Positions 50,684 through 61,620 are shown, counted from the stretch's first letter. The stretch: DNA of 64,000 nucleotides from Diploptera punctata (GCA_030220185.1 JASPKZ010001235.1:713501-777500); one strand, 5' to 3'. The notes: generated by a model from the letters alone, not told the origin. A program made the numbers and translations.

Positions 50684-51372
50684 ATTTAACTCATGCCCCA
50701 AATGAGAGTCAATGACCAATCACATTTCAATGATTTTTTACTTGCATCCAATCACAGTCGTGTTTCGCCTCGAATTTATCAACAGAAGTATATAATATTG
50801 AAGAAAGCTCCTCCTTTTTAATATTCTGAATATGTCATAGCATTATTTTGCAGTGGCTGACTCTCTAAGAAATACGGCTACCAGATTGTGTATATAGTGC
50901 ATGAATGTCAGCAGATGGTGCTTGCGGGAGATAATATAACAACATTTGTAGCAATTCATTATACCACAAGAAGATGAAACCACTGTTTGAACTTTCTTAA
51001 ACGAATTATTTTCCAGGAAATGACGTTGCAGAAAAATATAATTGACATATTTACATTATAGGACATCAGAAATTAATTAATACCTATAATGTTGATTATA
51101 AATTTCTCCTCTAGGGTGTATTCTTACAATATTGCGATCGTTTGGCAATACATAATATGATCTGGTTGCAGTGATGAATGAAATAAACAAATGGAGCGTA
51201 CCAATCGTTTTTCATTTGTTTTCAAACATCGCCGTTTACATTAAATATATAAATATTTTAAAATAACTACAGTTAAATAATTATTTGTGAGCAAACAGCT
51301 TAATTTTATTCGTTAAATAGTCCTAACAAATGCCACTCTTGATTTCCAAATTATCTAGATAAATTGGAAATC
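50684..51372 (-). repeat. dispersed repeat R1
   Basis: Same orientation as 17764-18408. Begins gactatttaactcatgcccc and ends tgatttccaaattatctagataaattggaaatca. Confidence 0.78.
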
Positions 51373-51379
51373 ACTCGTG

Positions 51380-51790
51380 GCACTACTTATGAAAAACCTG
51401 CTCGTGACGGAACACTATGTATAATGCATTCCTTAGGAATTCGTTAAAAAATATATCGAGAAGTTTGCATTCTCTTAAGTAATAACAATAGCAGTATCGC
51501 CGTGATGTTATGCAGCCCGCCAATAAGATAGAATGACAAACTTGAAACCAGTGATCCTGTGAGAGTGAACATTGACACCGTGGGTGTGGATTATTTGGCA
51601 GAACTGCTATTCATGGTTCAAGAATCCAATAGATAATTCCTCAAGGAGGGGCTTTGACAATGGGTCCCCAGTATAAACATTTTGGGGCTCGTAACCAACT
51701 TCAAACCTAAATTATGACCTCTGAAAAAATTTAACTCAGCTTCTATATTTGCCTACTGGTTGCCTCATTGAGTCGATGCGCTGTCCACAT
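51380..51790. other. no recognisable gene
   Basis: No motif recognised. Confidence 0.45.
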
Positions 51791-51794
51791 GTCA

Positions 51795-52411
51795 CTCATT
51801 GACTTATTTAGAGAAGTAAGCTTAATTAAAAATTAGGCTAGTCAAGAATCTCTCGCTAAGGGACAACCATGTGTCCGTGAGGGACGTATGGAATTACCTT
51901 CTGCCCTATGTCAGAGACTGTCAAACTATAACATCCTTCAAAAACAAACTAAAGAATTATTTAATAAGAAACTTACTTATACATCTCACTGATAGTATTC
52001 TTTTAACAATTAATACATTTAATTATTTATGAAAATAATATTAAGATTAACAAATATTTTCTTTTGTTTTGTTTTAAATATTGTATAATCGTAAAATTAG
52101 TTTTCTACATCTCATTATTTTTCTTTGTATTCATTAGACAGGGACAATTTAATATGTCTTGCTTGTATACATATTATTATTAGTTTTAGTCTTAATTTTA
52201 ACTAACATTAACTGGTTGCATTATAGATCGTAATATAATAGATATTATCTTTTTGATCAAATTTTTATTTAGTATTTAATATTAGAGTTAATTAAGATTG
52301 TTATATTCTGATGTAATATATGTTTGTCCTGGTGAGTGGAAGAGAATGCCATGTGGCCTTAACTCCACCAGGCTAAATAAATCTAATCTAATCTAATATA
52401 ATATAATCTAT
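51795..52411 (+). mobile_element. LINE family M C-terminus and 3' UTR
   Basis: About 51880-51990 reads VRDVWNYLLPYVRDCQTITSFKNKLKNYLI, the WN.LP..VR.C....FK..LK.YL tail of CR1/Jockey-type ORFs. Then a 380-bp 3' UTR shared with 36986-37330, ending aataaatctaatctaatctaatataatataat: a five-base tail that drifts from TCTAA to TATAA. Confidence 0.82.
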
Positions 52412-52430
52412 AGGGTATTCTATTCTATAG

Positions 52431-52690
52431 CGTTCTGCCCGAGGGCAGGTATTTCACTGCAATCATTTTCATGCTATGAAAACCGTTGAAAGATGATAAT
52501 GATGATGATGATAATGGTAAGATGACGTTCGCGGATCTTTTGGGCCTTAAAGCTGCCTGATATTTATCTTACAGATGAGAAAAAACCCCAGAGAAGAAAA
52601 CTCATCCAGGAAATTTCTCCCTACCGGGAATCGAACCCTGACTCGCTGAGTGAGAAGGCACACACTACCTCGAGACCACAGTGGTGGACG
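52431..52690 (-). mobile_element. SINE-1, antisense, old copy
   Basis: cgttctgcccgagggcag, remnant hairpin (atcattttcatgctatg), GAT block, gatgacgttcgcggatcttttgggccttaaag, and the head with cgggaatcgaaccc and ctacctcgagaccacagtggtggac. Confidence 0.85.
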
Positions 52691-52694
52691 GATT

Positions 52695-53020
52695 TATGAT
52701 ATATCTTTATATTTGACATTTCTCAAATTTTGGTATGTTATAAATTTCGCAAAGGTCATCCATTATTACTTTCGATAATTGACACGTAATAATGAGAAAC
52801 TACTTCACCACGCGGATACTGTTCAACATTTTCACTTGCACTTTATGTAAATCGACGGAGGTGTTGAACCTTTATATTCAAAAGTGAATCTAACTTCCAC
52901 GGCAACAGCCTTGCTTAAGTGCAAGCCACAACCACTCTGTGCAATAATGATATAAGTCACCATTCTTTCCTCATCATTGGCTTCAACGGATCGGACCATT
53001 AAATATCTTCTGTATCCAGA
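52695..53020. other. no recognisable gene
   Basis: No motif recognised. Confidence 0.45.
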
Positions 53021-53022
53021 AT

Positions 53023-53023
<1 letters not shown>

Positions 53024-53078
<55 letters not shown>
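53024..53078. repeat. (AAT)n LINE tail
   Basis: Complement of the tail of the antisense LINE that follows. Confidence 0.95.
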
Positions 53079-53079
<1 letters not shown>

Positions 53080-53880
53080 CTTTATTTTTGTTGGTATTGT
53101 TAAGACCATAAGGCCTTCTCGTCCACTCAATCAGCGAATAGTAAAATTATACAAAAATTACATACTTATTGAAATTTTAAAATATTATTAAAATATAGAC
53201 TAAACAAAAGACAATAGTGATGCGATCTTATACTAATAAAACATGGAATATAATAATATAGGACTACGATTTTTATGTTCTAAAAGTTAAAATTGCAACA
53301 TAGTAGGCCTATAATGAGAAGTTAGACTTTTGACTGTCTTTTGTTTTGGTTTCACACACAAACAGTTGAATAGTATAATGAAAAGTTAGACTTCTGAGTA
53401 TATTTTGTTTTGGTTTCACATACAAACAGTTGAATAGTATAATGAGAAGTTAGACTTCTGACTGTCTTTTGTTTTTGTTTCACACGCAAACAGTTGAACA
53501 GTATAATGAAAAGTTAGACTTCTGACTGTCTTTTGTTTTGGTTTCACATACAAACAATTGAACAGTATAATGAAAAGTTAGACTTCTGACTGTCTTTTGT
53601 TTTGGTTTCACACACAAACAGTTGCATAATATATATACTATCTACATTGCAACCTTATCTTTTATTACATAACAATCATAGCCCTAATAATAACATTAAT
53701 ATAAGTAAGTGAAGCTTCCTAGATGAATATTTATAGGTATGTATAAAATGCTGAATATAGTTGTTATGCAGTTAATGTTTTCATTGTGTCGAACTTAAAA
53801 TACCAGTTAATTTGTATTTAAATAATGATAGCGATTGACAGTCCCTGACATGACTGGGAAGTAAGTTCTACTCTCGCCAA
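53079..53880 (-). mobile_element. LINE 3' UTR, antisense, interrupted by minisatellite
   Basis: 53079-53262 and 53690-53880 align with 32783-33170 (gctttattttt, ccataaggccttctc, ttatacaaaaattacata; then agtaag..aagcttccta, gcagttaatgttttcattgtgtcgaac, atgatagcgattgacagtccctgacatga). The material between is absent from the other copy. Confidence 0.82.
53263..53690. mobile_element. minisatellite-bearing insertion
   Basis: About 430 bp inserted in the LINE tail. It consists of a short left part, five copies of the 62-bp unit seen at 7736-8108 (53309-53626) and a right flank shared with that locus (ttgcataatatatatactatctacattgcaacc). Confidence 0.8.
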
Positions 53881-53884
53881 TGAT

Positions 53885-54060
53885 TTCAGCAAATTCCTAA
53901 GTAATGAAGTCATTGAGCTTATTAGATGTGAAAAAAACTTATCAAATCATCATGGATCTTACCTAGTAATATGTGGATGACCATGACAAAATTTCAAATA
54001 AGGTACTTGCACCCAATTTCGCCACAGCATTCAAATTTGCAATGCTCTAATTTATGTGAA
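53885..54060. other. no recognisable gene
   Basis: Short spacer without motif. Confidence 0.4.
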
Positions 54061-54061
54061 A

Positions 54062-54666
54062 CTAGCTAATACCCGGCGTGCGCTGCTCCGCCTTAATAAA
54101 TTTAATATGTTTTTATGTATAGTTGAATAAGTAAAAAAGAAAAATAATAATGAATGTATATCGTAATTCGTTTTAGATACCCCGTCCTGATTACCCGGTG
54201 TTGCCCGGGAATCTACTTGTCCTGATCTTCTTGGCATTAATGAGCTGAAAGACAAAAGTGGTTATTGATAGTTATCCTTAAAAGAATATCCGTTGTACGC
54301 TGCTACGCTTGCCCGTGAATCTAGTCATCCCGATCCTCTTGGCATCAATGAGCTGAGAGATAAAAATTGTTATTATGAGTTATCCATAATAAATAGACAT
54401 ATCCTGTCGCGTACGTTTTTTTTTTTTTTTTTTTAGATATTCGATTCTGTGTTCATTAATTTGGTTTACATATTATGGATTGCGTAAGATAGTTAAGAGT
54501 CCAAAGAGTTCAGAAAAAACAAAGAGTGATTTTTAAGGGTGAAGGGATTGAGTATTACAAAACCTTCCCGGGAAACTCCTGAACATTTTGCAAAAAGCCC
54601 CATCACAATCGGATAAACGGTATGGCAACGCATAAAGGACAAACAGACAGACAGGGAGACATACAT

Positions 54667-54667
<1 letters not shown>
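54062..54667 (-). mobile_element. Helitron-like element, second type, antisense
   Basis: Minus strand ends cagcgcacgccgggtattagCTAG at 54062. Contains gccaagaagatcagga..agtagattcccgggcaac and, near its 5' end, tgtccttta.gcgttgccataccgtttatccgattgtgatgggg, as in 40818-41605. The 5' edge lies in (TA)n. Confidence 0.7.

Positions 54668-54698
<31 letters not shown>
54668..54698. repeat. (TA)n between Helitron-like and LINE ends
   Basis: TA tract shared by the element to the left and the tail of family J to the right. Confidence 0.95.
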
Positions 54699-54699
<1 letters not shown>

Positions 54700-55470
54700 T
54701 CATCGGTTGATTAATGTCTTTGACATCGTCCGATTCCTAATAGCCAATTGTGTCGGTCCATCCAATCTCCTGGTTGTAGATGTTTCTCCTTCATGTATAA
54801 ACATATTCCCTGACTCCAGGAGGTTTTAGGTCTTCCTCTGCCTCGTCTTTCCTCAGGTTTCCATTCCAAAAAGAGATTTTGGTAGTCGTTCCTCTTCCAT
54901 TCGCTGGACATGTCCGTACCATATTAATTGCTGAGTTTTAATATAATCTAAAATAGTGTCTTCAATCTTAATTTTCTCCCTTATAACTGAGTTCCTAATT
55001 TTTTCTCTTCTTGAATTTCTTGCTGCCCTTCGTATAAAATCCATTTCCGTTGCCAAAAGATACTTATTTGTTTTTGTAGTAAATGGCCAAAGTTCTGCTC
55101 CATAAGTAATGATGATTTTAACAATTGTATGATATATTTTCGTTTTATTTTTATTACTTATATTTTTATCTCACAATATTCCATTGAGGCAAGCAATTGC
55201 AAATTTTCCTTTATTATTTCAATTTCTTATTTCCTCTTCATAACTCTAATTTTTATTTATTTTAATTCCTAAATATGTGTTCTCACTACAAGATTTTATT
55301 GTTTCTCCAGTCTCCAAAATTCAATTTTGTTCTGGTTCACCAATTGATAATTTTTTTTTCATGTTCAAATTTAATCCCCATTTTTCATATTCATCTATTA
55401 ATTTTCTAGTCGTATATTCTAAATCTTCATATTCTTGTGCAATTAATATATATTTTGTAGTAATATCAGG
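54700..55470 (-). mobile_element. LINE family J, antisense
   Basis: Minus frames 54853-55056 (MATEMDFIRRAARNSRREKIRN, QQLIWYGHVQRMEEERLPKSL) and 54711-54911 (EWKPEERRGRGRPKTSW, GDWMDRHNWLLGIGRCQRH). Upstream relics continue to about 55470 (NYKTKISYN-type decayed RT sequence after the catalytic box). Several frameshifts. Confidence 0.8.
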
Positions 55471-55559
55471 TAATTATAAATCAGAGATAGGCTATAATTA
55501 CTTTTATTGCAAGCTAATGTTTCCCCTTCTCCGAACTCGAAGAACTTACATTTGAACTT

Positions 55560-55960
55560 CTGATTAAATTTTATTAATGCCTTTTTTGCACTTACTAGCT
55601 CATGGATTAGTCACCAGATGCCGGCCTCAAGGAGCAACATGAGTCTCCACCCATGGCCATATACACCACCCACTGTAGAGTAAGATAACTGAGAACTGTT
55701 TGCAAAACGAACGGGCCTCGCAATTCAACCCACGAACTAATTGGAACCAGTTCACCCACAGCGCGCAGTACGGTATTTCCAGAACTTACTGCGGAGGTCA
55801 CTTTCTCCTAAATATTTTTATAAAACTTTAAAAAAAAATTCGTGGGTCTCGTTGAACTCATGTATTGTATCCAATAGCTGAATCAGTAATATATTCCTAG
55901 AGTCAAAAGACAAACGGATTGAATATCCCTGGGCAAAAAAAAAAAAAAAAACTATATTCT
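55560..55960. other. unassigned, GC-richer segment
   Basis: A 64-codon minus frame (55607-55801) lies in sequence richer in GC than the neighbours, but I recognise no domain. Confidence 0.35.
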
Positions 55961-55964
55961 GGGA

Positions 55965-56060
55965 GTAAAGGTGGCTGTCAAGCAGTACAGACAACTTTAG
56001 AATGGTGAGAGTCTCTAATACCCCAAGGGCCTTCTAATAACTTATGTGGGATCACTATAT
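55965..56060 (+). mobile_element. SINE-3 3' fragment
   Basis: ctgggagtaaaggtggctgtcaagcag and ctctaataccccaagggcc...tgtgggatcacta match the end of 49274-49569. Confidence 0.6.
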
Positions 56061-56120
56061 TTACATACTTGATAGAAATAATGTAGCTATATGAATAGAC
56101 AAACAAATATTAACATAAAT

Positions 56121-56123
<3 letters not shown>

Positions 56124-56156
<33 letters not shown>

Positions 56157-56229
56157 TATGATAAGAAAAATAAATGCCTGGACGGGATTCGAGCCCGGAT
56201 CTCTGAGTCTGTACCTCAGTGTGATATCC

Positions 56230-56268
<39 letters not shown>
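56124..56268 (-). mobile_element. partial tRNA-like module between TA tracts
   Basis: 56155-56231 is the first part of the array unit (ggtatgataagaaaaataaatgcctggacgggattcgagcccgg...) cut at tatccatta, inside the D arm, with (TA)n on both sides. Confidence 0.8.
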
Positions 56269-56269
<1 letters not shown>

Positions 56270-56273
<4 letters not shown>

Positions 56274-56595
56274 GTATATTTATTATATACAACTTCCTTC
56301 ATTTCAGGATTGCCTCAAGGCCAAAGTTATACAGACAATTTTTTTAAATTGATGAAATACATGTTGTAAATACATAAAAAAAGTTTCAAATTCCAATCGA
56401 AGCATACACACTATAAAGTAGAAATTTTGTAAATATGGTTTCTTAAAATTGAAATTGATCCTCTAATGGCAGCGATGACAGTTTTAGAAATATACACCCT
56501 GTCCAAATGTAAGGAATTTCAAAATTTAGCTAAGAATCCTGGTATAGTACCTCTTGCCCCGATCATCTATCCTGTGACAGTTATACTATCTAATT

Positions 56596-56598
<3 letters not shown>
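56270..56598. other. no recognisable gene
   Basis: The 110-codon frame starting 56466 runs into TA repeats and is not credible. Confidence 0.45.

Positions 56599-56648
<50 letters not shown>
56599..56648. repeat. (TA)n microsatellite
   Basis: TA tract at the left edge of the tRNA-like tandem array. Confidence 0.95.
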
Positions 56649-56656
<8 letters not shown>

Positions 56657-58050
56657 AAGAAAAATAAATGCCTGGACGGGATTCAAACCCGGAACTCTGA
56701 GTCTGTACCTCAGCGTGTTATCCATTACACCACCAGGCGAATCCAATTCAAACATTTATTTTTTCTTATATATGTATTATATTCTCCATTATTACTAGAT
56801 GTCGCGAGAAGTCGGTCTTCACTGCCATCTAGTAGCTGACTGTAACAAGTAAGCAAATTAAAGATAATATTTTTACTTTATAGCAGTGACGCTTTATCGA
56901 TTAAATGTTTAACATTGAGCAATGCAAGCTTAATATGGCATGATAAGAAAAATAAATGCCTGGACGGGATTCGAACCCGGAACTCTGAGTCTGTACCTAA
57001 GCGTGCTATCCATTACACCACCAGGCGAATCCAATTCAAACATTTATTTTTTCTTATATATGTATTATATTCTCCATTATTACTAGATGTCGCGAGAACT
57101 CGGTCTTCACTGCCATCTAGTAGCTGACTATAACAAGTAAGCAAATTAAAGAAAATATTTTTACTTTATAGCAGTGACGCTTTATCGATGTTATAATTAA
57201 ATGTTTTTAACATTGAGCAATGCAAGTTTAATATGGCATGATAAGAAAAATAAATGCCTGGACGGGATTCGAACCCGGAACTCTGAGTCTGTACCTCAGC
57301 GTGTTATCCATTACACCACCAGGCGAATCCAATTCAAACATTTATTTTTTCTTATATATGTATTATATTCTCCATTATTACTAGATGTCGCGAGAACTCG
57401 GTCTTCACTGCCATCTAGTAGCTGACTGTAACAAGTAAGCAAATTAAAGATAATATTTTTACTTTATAGCAGTGACGCTTTATCGATTAAATGTTTAACA
57501 TTGAGCAATGCAAGCTTAATATGGCATGATAAGAAAAATAAATGCCTGGACGGGATTCGAACCCGGAACTCTGAGTCTGTACCTAAGCGTGTTATCCATT
57601 ACACCACCAGGCGAATCCAATTCAAACATTTATTTTTTCTTATATATGTATTATATTCTCCATTATTACTAGATGTCGCGAGAACTCGGTCTTCACTGCC
57701 ATCTAGTAGCTGACTATAACAAGTAAGCAAATTAAAGAAAATATTTTTACTTTATAGCAGTGACGCTTTATCGATGTTATAATTAAATGTTTTTAACATT
57801 GAGCAATGCAAGTTTAATATGGCATGATAAGAAAAATAAATGCCTGGACGGGATTCGAACCCGGAACTCTGAGTCTATACCTCAGCGTGTTATCCATTAC
57901 ACCACCAGGCGAATCCAATCCAAACACTTATTTTTCTTATATATGTATTATATTCTCCATTATTACTAGATGTCGAGAGAACTCGGTCTTCACTGCCATC
58001 TAGTAGCTGACTATAACAAGTAAGCAAATTAAAGAGAATACTGTATATAT
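56649..58050 (-). repeat. higher-order tandem array of tRNA-like units
   Basis: Units begin (ggcatgataag) at 56649, 56937, 57235, 57523 and 57821, with spacings 288, 298, 288, 298. The short unit has linker tcgattaaatgtttaac and ends gcaagctt; the long one has tcgatgttataattaaatgtttttaac and gcaagttt. On the minus strand each unit has a tRNA-like core: D stem GTGT/GCAC, 7-base loop GTACAGA after an anticodon stem that is perfect (CTGAG/CTCAG) in units 1, 3 and 5 and mismatched (CTTAG) in units 2 and 4, and B box GGTTCGAATCC. The core is bracketed by aagaaaaataaatg/catttattttttctt. A block tactagatg...catctagta follows. Frames of 60-81 codons here are by-products. Confidence 0.93.
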
Positions 58051-58054
58051 ATAT

Positions 58055-58163
58055 GCACACAGATGGATAAATAGATGATTAGAGAGAAAGAAATAGATAG
58101 ATACATATATACTTAGATGCACATTAAGGTAGATGTAAGGGTAGATATATATGGATAAATAGG

Positions 58164-58214
<51 letters not shown>

Positions 58215-58300
58215 ATTAGAAGTATAGATAGATGGTTGCATGAATAAATATATAGGTAGATACATAAGTAGATGAATACCGGTATATGGATATGTATTTT
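58055..58300. repeat. degenerate GATA/TA/TG low-complexity DNA
   Basis: Mixed agatagata, (TA)n and (TG)n stretches without coding signal. Confidence 0.85.
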
Positions 58301-58680
58301 TTTTATTTATATACAGATTTTTAAAATTTACACATCTTTCTGTGCCTAAAGTTTTTATTTTTCATCTCCACTCATCTATATCCATCCACTCCATATCCTC
58401 CAGTCCTCTTGTTCTCATTCCATTTCTTATTTCTTGCATCCACGAGTTTTGAGGTCTTCCTTCCCTTCTTCTTCCAGGTGGACATCATTCGAATGTTTTC
58501 CTCGGTAACCTTTCTTCTTGCATTCGTCGTACATGCTGATATCAATTTAATTATTTATGTCTTATATAATCTACTATTGGATATCTATTATTCATTTTTT
58601 CTCGTATGACAGTATTTCTTATTTTTTCTAATTTTGAACATCTTGTTGCTCTCCTCAAGAAATTCGTTTTCATCCACATA
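58301..58680 (-). mobile_element. LINE family Q 3' part, antisense
   Basis: Complement of tatccatccactcc..., ccacgagttttgaggtcttccttcccttcttcttccaggtgg and acatcttgttgctctcctcaagaaattcg matches 140-430 (RRAARCSKLEKIRN..., GRRREGRPRNSW, EWMD). Frames broken. Confidence 0.85.
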
Positions 58681-58699
58681 AAAAAAATATATGGATAGA

Positions 58700-59570
58700 T
58701 AAATAAAACAAATACTGGATAGAAAGAAATACTGATATGACATGGATGTACCAGTAAGTATCAATTATACATATTGATATATTCTAAGTTCAAATTCTAC
58801 TTATTGTATCGTTGATTTCCTCGTCTTCAGCTCGTGTGCTTAGAGCTTTTTGGGTATACTCCGCAATCAACTTGTTGTTATCTTTCTGCATCCAGAACCG
58901 TAAAAGAGGAAGCCACGCCTCGTTGCTGATGTGCACAGCTATTTCTAGTTGTCTCCTGATAGCCGCGTGCTTGGCACATCATGTGGTGCGATCTGTCAGT
59001 TGCATTGAGGGGAGTCGACAAGTCCTCTCTCGTGCAGTTTGCCTCTAAAATGTTCATGTCCTGAGAGCAATTGAGTAATCGTGTGTGAGGGCCTTAGAAG
59101 TCACATATTGTGGAAAGACGTGGCCGAAGACATTAGATGGAATCCTTGAACGAGTTGAGATGACGTTACATGAAACAAAGGAAAGTGAATCTGCGTCATT
59201 AAGACGGTGGACATAAAACAAATAATTTATGCTTGGTTGGTATTGTTTAAGTGAGTTACAGACGATCCTTACCCAGTGCTAGAAATTACATAAATAGTTA
59301 TTAACTTGACGCTTCACTCGTAGAGACGAGCAATAAAATTCCCTTATTACAATAATTATTCATTTTTACTACAATCTCAGCAAGATTGTTATTTTATTTA
59401 TTTTTTACACGCTTGACCTGTATCTGTCTATGTAACGTAATCTTTCAACACGATTTTCACCCATTTAAAACATTGGATCGACTTGAAATTTTGTATACTT
59501 GTAAAGGACCAATGACAATACAATAATTTCATAAATAATATATAACAGGTTGCGGACTTATCAACTTTTT
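58700..59570. other. unassigned; GC-richer block 58815-59200
   Basis: 58812-59048 is open for 78 codons on the plus strand, with several Cys and hydrophobic residues but no motif. This is the only stretch of any length that is not plainly repeat-derived, so single-copy DNA is possible. Confidence 0.35.
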
Positions 59571-59571
59571 A

Positions 59572-59660
59572 GTCCATCGTTGTAAGATGTAGTGGTATAT
59601 AATTTCAGTAATCCATAGGTCGCTGGTTCAAATCCGACACGGAAGAATTTTTTTAGAAGA
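59572..59660 (+). other. tRNA-like sequence followed by T run
   Basis: gatgtagtggtatataa (A-box-like), B box GGTTCAAATCC at 59626-59636, and a run of seven T within 20 bases. The acceptor arms pair poorly, so a SINE head or decayed tRNA is more likely than a tRNA gene. Confidence 0.35.
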
Positions 59661-59988
59661 GTATTACTTTTAGCTCATGCTACAATAGTATCGAATTTAA
59701 AGAAATTTACATTTTTATGTTATTCTGTAAAATATTAATGACAATTTTGTAAACTTACCACATTGTAATTTATCCAAACAAATGTGAGAAGGATACGATT
59801 AACTGTAACTATTTATCTATATTAAAATATTCAAAAATATTATAATAATGTTAGATAATAATAATTTTAAATAAATAAATATATATATATATATATAATT
59901 ATATTCATGCATAGACACTAAAAATATCGTAAGCAATTAAATTTTCATGGGATTCTGGTGTATGACAATCAAATAAACTAAAATTAAA
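59661..59988. other. no recognisable gene
   Basis: AT-rich, with a short TA tract at 59879-59897. Confidence 0.45.
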
Positions 59989-59989
59989 A

Positions 59990-60606
59990 AAATAATAGTT
60001 TAAAAAACTAAACAACAGGCTTTATTAGAAGAGCAAACTATAAAGTAAAAAATAAATAATAGTTTAAAAAACTAAAACAACACGCTTTATTAGAAAACCG
60101 AACTAAAAAATAAAAAAAATTATTTTAATTTCCAACACGCTTGGGGTAAAATTAAAGTGGTGAACAAAAAAAGCATCTCCAACACATCTAAAATAAAACT
60201 AGAGTTCTCCACAAAAAAAATAATAATTTTACCATCAAAAGCGTGGGGTGGTTTTTATGGCTTTTACGTGTTCTTCTTAGAGACTTTACTTTTACCAATA
60301 TATGTTCATTATCAAATATATTAATTGATATAGAGCACCCCACGCTTTTGATGGTAAAATTATGTTTTGTGTAGATAACTCTAGTTTTATTCTAGATGTG
60401 TTGGTGATGATTTTTTTGTTGACCACTTTAATTTTATCCCAAGCGTGTTGGAAATTAAAATTATTTTTCATTTTTTAGTCCGGTTTTCTAATAAAGCGTG
60501 TTGTTTTAGTGTTTTATTAAACTATTATTTATTTTTTTATTTTTCAGTTCGGTTTTCTAATAAAGCGTGTTGTTTTAGTTTTTTAAATTATTATTTTTTT
60601 ATTTTA
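59990..60606. mobile_element. foldback element 3 with subterminal repeats
   Basis: Arms of about 260-270 bp (59990-60250 and 60336-60606) are inverted repeats with small differences around an 85-bp centre. Each arm is layered: the outer module (cggttttctaataaagcgtgttgttttagt) occurs twice in tandem, followed by blocks ending in aagcgtgttgg and accatcaaaagcgtggggtg, which all share the core AAGCGTG. No coding frame. Confidence 0.85.
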
Positions 60607-60682
60607 TACCAAAATAGAAGATTACCCCATGTTACTCGAGTATTTATTTGTTCTAATATAAATTTCTCCCCTCCATGGTATC

Positions 60683-60981
60683 TTTATACCTTGTCGTGGT
60701 GGAGTGGCTTGCGTGCTTAAACCATCCTGAGAGCTATGCCGGCGGTAGCATCGCTGCCGATAGGGTTACCCATGCCGGACTGGTCGAAGGTGATAAACCA
60801 GACGAAAAAAGTACCTTGGTCGAAGGAGTGACGATCTTTCACCGTAAATATACAACCGTCAAGAAATGCGGACATGGGTTCAACTGGGGTAAAATTTTCC
60901 GGAGGTCAAATAGTCCCCCATTCCGTTCTCCGGGCGGGGACTACTTCAGGGAACCCATGCCAAAGGCTCAAACACAGGGAC
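60683..60981 (+). promoter_or_regulatory. 5' UTR of family A, with foldable GC-rich segment
   Basis: Non-coding, much more GC-rich than the surroundings. 60739-60743 (CCGGC) pairs with 60774-60778 (GCCGG), enclosing hairpins 60744-60749/60753-60758 (GGTAGC/GCTGCC) and 60763-60765/60769-60771. A piece of this UTR is reused, inverted, at 36104-36188. Internal promoter activity is expected for LINE 5' UTRs but is not shown by sequence alone. Confidence 0.6.
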
Positions 60982-61620
60982 ATGTTCCTAGGAACATGGA
61001 ATGTTAGGACTTTATATAATAGCGGGGCACTAGAGATATTAACACGGGAATTAGATAAATCGCCCTTGGATATAGTCGCTTCACAGGAAGTTAGGTGGCC
61101 AGGAGAAGGTAGTCAGGAATCAGGAAGCTTTGCATTATACTACGGGGGTGCAGAAAGATCTGCATTTGGAATGGGTTTTTTAGTCAGAAGGAGGATCCTA
61201 TCAGCTATCCGAGATATTAAGTTTGTTAGTGATAGGATATCATACATAATTATAAAGGGTAAACGACATGATTTTATAATTGTAAATGTACATGCCCCCA
61301 CAGAAGATAAAGATGACAGATCAAGGATGAGTTCTATGAAGAATTAGAATGCTTATTTGATAGCCTTTCACGATATCATATGAAAATTGTCTTAGGAGAT
61401 TTTAATGCAAAAGTGGGGCAGGAAGATATATTCAAACCAACAATAGGAAAATTCAATCTTCATGAAGATAGTAACGACAACGGGGTTAGATTAGTCACAT
61501 TTGCCACATCAAAGATCATGTATTAGTGGATAAACGCTGGCACAGTAGCATCATCGATGTTAGATCAGTTAGAGGTACAGACTGCAATTCGGATCATCAT
61601 CTGGTCAGAGTGAAAATCAG
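60982..61620 (+). pseudogene. family A APE-type endonuclease domain, deleted
   Basis: The frame from MFLGTWNVRTLYNSG contains DIVASQEVRWPGEGS, GMGFLVRRRI and IIVNVHAPTEDKDD (to 61347); a frameshift near 61325 leads to KIVLGDFNAKVG. It breaks off near FATSK (61508-61520) and resumes at DHVLVDKRW, ending SDHHLVRVKIRQR. Catalytic landmarks QE, GDFNA and SDHH are visible. The segment usually found between FATSK and the DH is missing, which removes part of the active-site region. Resembles the endonuclease of BovB/RTE and the CFDP2-type domain. Confidence 0.85.

Noticed and set aside
56949..57030. Functional tRNA gene in the array units.
   Set aside because: The acceptor end has a mismatch, the T stem has one mismatch, the loop would give an unusual anticodon (ACA), and identical units repeat with SINE-like flanks; tRNA-derived repeat is the better call.
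58812..59048. Possible small host gene (78 codons, Cys-containing).
   Set aside because: No recognisable domain, no splice or promoter evidence visible, and length is compatible with chance in this GC-richer block.
60445..60720. 91-codon hydrophobic frame next to the family A element.
   Set aside because: It reads through the right arm of a palindromic element and into the LINE 5' UTR; the internal repetition of its residues mirrors the DNA repeat.
60683..60790. HDV-like self-cleaving ribozyme at the family A 5' end.
   Set aside because: I could not place the nested double-pseudoknot pairings by hand; only a simple branched fold is supported.
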